Source: Pseudoneurospora amorphoporcata
Taxonomy: Eukaryota > Ascomycota > Sordariomycetes > Sordariales > Sordariaceae
Length of the DNA stretch: 64,000 nt
Assembly (NCBI GenBank): GCA_033297205.1
Contig: MU859242.1
Span: 1 to 64,000 of the forward strand
Direction of reading: 5' to 3'
Part shown: positions 59,101-64,000 of the stretch, in pieces
Layout of the letters: every line of letters begins with the position of its first letter
Position numbering within the stretch: position 1 is the stretch's first letter
The notes under the pieces: model-generated
The model's input: only the letters and a program-made list of their open reading frames with translations
Databases searched by the model: none
What the model was told of the DNA's origin: nothing
Position numbers and translations under genes: made by a program

Positions 59101-61887
59101 ATTCCGTGTGTATGTAATAACACCACCTGGCACCGAGCCTCAATTCCCGAACCCCACAGGATATTTTGCGTCTCGATCAAGGTGCGAGGGTCTCCCCACG
59201 TTCAACCGCTAACACGCCGATGAGAGAGGCCGCGCTTGGCGACTCGAGATGTTGGACTTGCGGCCTGAAAAAGAGTTGACAGGGTATTCACCAGCGGGCA
59301 TTGGCAGGACATTCCATGTTCTTTTCTTCTTCGTTTGTGTTGCAATTGAAGATGCGGGAATTTTCAGCACAACAAGCACTGTTTTCCCGGGGTCTGCTCC
59401 TTTGCGAGTCGGAGTCGATGGGGAAACCTTCTGAATGGTACGTAAGCGAATGGAGAGGCCCTCGGAAACCCACAAATTCCACCCATCACACATTCTTACG
59501 GCCCGCAAAAGCGTGTGTCGCTTTTGAAAAAGGGCGATTTGTCGTTGGGTAAAAAGGTACGGCTGCTACGTACTAGAAATTGGGAATTTGCCCCGCAGTT
59601 GGGTTTCCACTGGCAAAATTTCCAACAGCCGCCGACAACGACGGCAATACGCCGAGTCTTTTTTGTCTTCGGGCGTTCTGCCTAGTTCAGATCGGCCCGT
59701 TATCCGTTAGCATGGCACGAACTCTTTCGTCAAAATTCGATGCCAAAGGTGATGGGATCAATGTCGTTTCGAATGCGAGTGATGTTGACCAAAGACCCGT
59801 CACCGAATCGTCATAGCGCACATCGACCACTGGATCGACGCTCATACAATAGTCGGCCATATCTCTCTTTGCACAGACGAAATGCCCAAACAGCCTGATG
59901 AGGATGACTACCCAGATTGGAGTCCCGAATGTTTCAGAATAAATCATGTTGAGTTTTTGGACGCGGCACACGATGTTAACACGATCACGAGACTTTGGGG
60001 AGAGCTTTTAAAGAACGAGTGGAAACTGTGTTGGCAGCACTTGATGGAAAACATGCACGACAGACTCCTCGTAATAAGGATGGTGATTGAAGGATACATG
60101 ACGACTTGTAGCCGGTACTTGAGTCGCACCAACACACCGTCCGTGCTGCGTTCAGACTTCAAATAGTCGACGGGAAGGTGCCAACCTATGCGACCGTTAC
60201 AGCACCTGCCCCAAACCGTTATCCCACGCAGACAAAATGCAGTGAGTGCAGGTGATTCCTACCGTATATTCGTAGGAAGGAAGGTACAATGACATGTTGA
60301 TTCAACTGTCCAAGACTTCAACAAACATTAGTTCTAGGCGTTGAGCACCCAATCGTGGTTCCAAAGGCCAACAGCCCGCTTTCGGAAAAAATTGCGGTTT
60401 GGCACATGAAACCATCACGACTCATTTCATTCCCTTTCTTTTCCCAATCTGACATCGTCAACTTGACCTCCCGGCCCCGATATCCTCGGTCGTATATGCC
60501 ACTGTGCACCTTCCCTTGAAACTTTCGACAATTCCGAGGAGAGATGGAAAGGAAGGAGCCAAGAGTTTATGGAGACATAAAATGCGCTAAATCACGCCCA
60601 CCTGCAGCTAAGGTCGACTAACATTTGGCGCAACTGCCAGCTCGCTCTATCGCTCAAAGGCGAGAATTTCCACCGGCAAACACTTGGCTGTTCGGTATTG
60701 TGAGTGAGGCCTCTCAAACATGATAGTACAACTAGGTTGTTTTTATCATGACCGCAAGTATGTGATCGTAGGTAGTGGTAGGTGTGTATGGAACCTACCC
60801 ACTGTACCTTGAGTGTGAGGGCTCGAAGTGCCTACACTAGGTAATTGGCGGCGGCTGCCCGGCTTGCCAGTGTTGGGGTGTTGCCACGATGCACCTTCCT
60901 CCAGCGAGCTCGTTTGTGCACAAAACACTCCTTCCATAGTTACATACTGCATTGACGAGTTGGTTGTGACTCGTAGTGCTTAGTAGGTAGGTTAGGTTGC
61001 CATCCATCCTGGATGCCGTTGTTCAGAGCTTGCCGTCCGTCATCGCGGCTTCTGCTCTCGACATGGTCTGGACTGTCCGATTTTGGAGGTTAACCCGGAG
61101 GTTGATCCGTTGGCAATTCCCACAGTGGAGCAGCTAGAATGGATCCTTCTACCATGCTGCCCCTGCTAAAGCGACTTGCACCAGGCCAGCAGCAAGCTCC
61201 ACCTGTCCGGCAATATTTCAAACCTCGGACCCACACGCTCCTTGTGCTTCTCTCACACATGGAAGTCGAGGAGGCAGGCCCCTTCCCAAACCTCCATGTC
61301 TCTCAACCATCAAGGGGTAGGGGATGCTAGCAGCGAATCAATGTTGCGACAATGTCCAAGAAAGTTGGACCAGAGTTCGGGGACCATTTCCCGTTTTCAT
61401 GCTTCGGTACAGTAGGTACGTACCTGTCCAATGGCCCATGTCAAGCAAGTGGCATGTACCCAGCAAGGTAGAGGTACCTGCCATCAACCGAACACTGCAT
61501 CTTTGACAAGACTCCACCGAAAATGCTCCCGTTCGAGGTCGGGATGCCGATGGAGCATTTTCATCCATCCATTTTTTTATTTATTTTTTCTCACTGTGCT
61601 TAAGCTCCGTCCTCAGGATCCTATATACTACTCCGTAGGACCGTTGACGCACCTGGCATACAAGGTTAAATACAACGTCATGCCCACCGTCCTATCTTGG
61701 CCATCTCCTCTTTCTCCAGTTTGTAGAGCTTGCTTCCCCCACTGATCCTTCAACCAGTCCAACTCAAGCACTTCACTACTCGGCACGTCATCGGCATCGA
61801 TATCACTGGACCGTCGACTATCTCATCTTCGCGATCAGCATCAATACCGCCAATTCTTCCACCAAGGAAACAGCAATATCAGTTAAG
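50161..61887. other. Gene desert with scattered decayed coding-like segments
   Basis: Almost 12 kb without a gene I can name. The part at about 50.9-52.4 kb is TA-rich, as in degraded repeats. Coding-like but unassignable frames include plus 54855-55277 (with FWQLMDMTFPVIIKSKADVE), minus 55602-55817 (with GVLVLGTETALFALTRSAEW), minus 55744-56043 (signal-like MPVHTLLVILLCTVAQSWA), plus 57118-57726 (202 codons) and plus 59882-60166 (with DWSPECFRINHVEFLDAAHD). They change frame over short distances and none has a complete structure. A 15-base C run lies at 53501, and a pogo-like MITE lies at 56562. Confidence 0.45.
56562..56763. mobile_element. Pogo/Tc1-like MITE with about 25-bp inverted repeats
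   Basis: The left end CAGTAGACACCCTAGTAAAT and the complement of the right end CAGCAGACACCCTAGTAAAT are inverted repeats (25 bp in all, two mismatches). Internally the motif CTAGTAAATGCA recurs in diverged form (near 56618, 56674 and 56692). Such subterminal repeats of a TAAATGCA-type word and CAG ends are typical of fungal pogo-class elements. The 202-bp element has no open frame. A TA follows the right end; the matching left TA is not clean. Confidence 0.6.
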
Positions 61888-62209
61888 ATGTGCGACTACA
61901 CTCAACGGGAATACTCGTGCGGCCACTTCCGCTGGATCGCGTCCAAGTGGTGCAGAGACTACACGATCACCCACAAGCGCTGCCAACCCAACGTCACCCA
62001 TTTTGAGTACAGGCAGGAGGAGCTATGCGGTATGTGATCGACATGACTTTCATTTGGAGTTGAATACCGGTTCCTGGCCGCCCACGCCATTTCCGGATTC
62101 ATCATCCTGACTAGAGGCTGACTTGCAAATAGGCGAATGCAAGCCCAAGACATATCCTCCCTGGGAGAGCATGATCAAGCGCTCCAGCAAGCAGCAGACT
62201 TACCTTTAA
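61888..62209 (+). CDS. Small Cys/His-rich fungal protein of unknown function
   Basis: Two exons (61888-62029 and 62133-62209) encode 72 residues. The intron is GTATGT...AATAG with a CTGAC branch site. The start MCDYTQREYSCGHFRW is characteristic of a family of short Sordariomycete proteins that begin M-C-D-Y-T-x-x-x-F/Y-x-C-G-H. Conserved positions are Cys2, Cys11, His13, Cys22, His30, Cys33 and a Cys-x-x-Cys straddling the splice site (CGECKPKTYPPW). The arrangement could bind zinc. There is no signal peptide. The splice junction restores the CxxC and the P-P-W ending expected for the family, which supports the model. Function is unknown. It is the only intact gene in the right 14 kb. Confidence 0.8.
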
Positions 62210-63344
62210 GCACACCAGTCCTCTGGCGATAACAGACAAGAGAACCACTTACCCACCGAAACCGTAATCGCACCGCCGATCAGCGGCTTTTCAAGGCGGT
62301 ACAGCAATATGAGGCTACTAGGTCCATCTGGGGAATCCGGGGACACCCAATCGGGTGACGGCGAGCCAGGCGCCGACCACGTCGACTCGAAGGTCTTCAC
62401 CGAACGACAGAACGACAACAGAGCGGAAACACTGAACAAAGGCGGCGACGGACATGAGAAATCAGGTCAACTGAGGAGAGCACATGGAGCCGGGCCGGTA
62501 CATCAAAGACACCAAAGCGGCAGTCCGTGCAAATCCATTGCGACAACGACAACGGCCATACGCATCGCGAGCCCCATTCAGAATTAAAGGCAAACGATAC
62601 TTGGGTTGGCAAATTGGACCCTCGGCATCCCATGCTTGCCAAGAACCAAAGATGGGCCACACCTCAGGGCGACCCCCCCTTGTCACAGCAGCAAGCATGG
62701 ACAACACACCCATTCCCACCGGCCATCACAAAAGCAAGCAAGCAAGCAAGCAACTGGGCGGTCAATCATTTCCCATTTTACAAAAGGAAACAACCGCCAT
62801 TTGTGACTGCTCGCACGCAACGAAGGCATCGGTTATCAATCCACCCGACTGCCGAATGGGTTTCCAATTCCAACCAGCTGTAACATGAGACATCATCTGC
62901 GTCAAGCTGTGATGAGTCCTTGCTATCACAGGTACCATTGCACTGGCGACCGCCCTGTCTCATACGGTCCGGTCCAATCCCAGTACAACCCTACCTAGGG
63001 TGATGCTGCAGTATGGTTGGGGGGCAGGTCTAAAGCACGAAACAACAGCAAAGCTGAAGGCCAGCTGTCGTGACAACATGCCTTCTTCATCCATCACCAC
63101 CTTGTCATGTCAGCATCATCGCCATCGGTACACGTGGGCGTCAACAGGGTGGCCAGAACTTATTCCTTTCTACACCCCCACTCGGACACCCGACTCTCCA
63201 ACCACAACTCAGGTCGTGTCTCATCACAAGTTACTAGCCTGCGCCTCCCCACGACTTGCGTACTTTCTCTCATCTCATTCTAGAACCCCAACGGGTGGGG
63301 GGTGGTTAACAGAAAGCCCAATAAGCTCGGGTTTCTGTCAGCAT

Positions 63345-63346
<2 letters not shown>
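62210..63346. other. Intergenic, no supported gene
   Basis: Frames of 92-134 codons on the plus strand (62309-62888) overlap each other and are basic and low-complexity. A (CAAG)n-like run lies at about 62733-62752. No domain or RNA gene seen. Confidence 0.5.
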
Positions 63347-63432
<86 letters not shown>

Positions 63433-63498
63433 GGTCCCGTTGGTTTTTTTTTTTTTTTTGTTTTTTTTGTTTTTGCCCCCCCCCCCCCCCCCCCCCCC
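63347..63498. repeat. Poly-T/poly-C homopolymer block, probable assembly artefact
   Basis: Roughly 130 bases of T, broken only by AAA, a GGGTCCCGTTGG island and single Gs, followed by a run of about 20 C (63477-63498). Read from the right on the minus strand, the gene sequence dissolves into poly-G at this point. Confidence 0.8.
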
Positions 63499-64000
63499 AA
63501 AATATCGTCCAAGTCTTCTTCATCATCTTTGCCGCCGCCCTTGTGGTGCCCGTACAGGAAAGGTACCTAGTCTCGCTTGTGCTTTCGACATGAATGGAAT
63601 GCCAACTCCCTTTTCGGCGACCATTTTGGCCAGGATGTTCTTGAAGAAAAAAGGTACGTCAAGGAGAGGAAGATCTGCGGCGTGTTGGCGAGCAGGACGA
63701 AGCGCCAGCGGGGGGGTTACAAAGATTTCCGTTTTGTTGCCGTCGCTTTGGAATAGGATGTAGGTAGTCGGAGTTCCTTTCGAGGTTGGAGGTGAAGAGG
63801 GACTTGAGTCGTGCGCTGAGCTGGGGTGCCTTGCGTTCGATGGTTATAGCTTCGCAGAAGAGGAGGATGGCTTGAGAGAGTATAAAGAGGAATCCAGCAC
63901 GTGGTCAGAGACCAGCGCGTCAAGGAGACTGACTTCCACAGGGGCGTTGCTCTGGGGTCTGGTTGTATGCCCGCGGCGGAAGTACTGGCCGGAAGATATT
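63499..64000 (-). pseudogene. Truncated, frameshifted membrane-protein gene (DUF6536-like)
   Basis: Minus-strand segments in changing frames read like a polytopic membrane protein: FILSQAILLFCEAITIERKAP, then YILFQSDGNKTEIFVTPP, then WRFVLLANTPQIFLSLTYLF, then FKNILAKMVAEKGVGIPF. The third resembles the conserved A-N-S-P-Q-x-x-L-S-x-x-Y-F helix of fungal DUF6536 proteins. The passage from the third to the fourth segment needs one extra T in a T6 run. The upstream part lies beyond the window and the downstream part is lost in the homopolymer block. With frame breaks plus a poor-quality neighbourhood, true decay and sequencing error cannot be separated. Confidence 0.4.

Overview
The window is nuclear DNA of a filamentous ascomycete, very probably a member of the Sordariaceae (Neurospora/Sordaria group). 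Four things point there: short GT-AG introns with RCTRAC-type branch sites, a nop-1 fungal opsin that is close to but not identical with the Neurospora crassa protein as I remember it, a single dispersed 5S rRNA gene with its own TATA element and T-run, and a Sordariomycete-type small Cys-rich protein. Genes are sparse and separated by long non-coding stretches. Two sequence gaps and two homopolymer blocks look like assembly problems.

Layout. 1-13.8 kb: mostly decayed material, with a fragment of an isocitrate/homoisocitrate-dehydrogenase-type gene, an intact 2EXR-domain gene, a frameshifted secreted DUF3237 gene, and a heavily frameshifted NACHT (NLR-like) pseudogene. 13.8-14.9 kb: the three-exon opsin gene nop-1. 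14.9-24.2 kb: a gene-poor tract holding a 265-bp MITE-like inverted repeat. 24.2-32.7 kb: a hexose transporter, a stand-alone MetE-type methyltransferase and a fungal-rhodopsin-fold (SAT4/PTH11-like) membrane protein. 32.8-34.1 kb: an unrecognised, probably broken gene. 36.7-41.6 kb: a long SAPS-family phosphatase-associated protein with an unusual 1.1-kb intron.

41.8-45.7 kb is the most interesting segment. A DszC/SfnB/MsuC-like flavin monooxygenase and an SfnG-like dimethylsulfone monooxygenase are divergently transcribed from a shared ~1.1-kb promoter. That promoter contains one perfect match to the CYS3 sulfur-regulator palindrome. Together they suggest a compact organosulfur (sulfone) scavenging module.

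46.1 kb carries a 5S rRNA gene. 47.9-49.2 kb carries a trihydroxynaphthalene reductase (melanin pathway type), followed by what looks like the two ends of an ammonia-lyase gene with its core missing. 50.2-61.9 kb is a gene desert with a pogo-like MITE. A two-exon, 72-residue Cys/His-rich protein follows at 61.9 kb. The right end holds a truncated, frameshifted membrane-protein gene that runs into a homopolymer artefact.

All identifications come from reading translations and from family knowledge; no database search was run.
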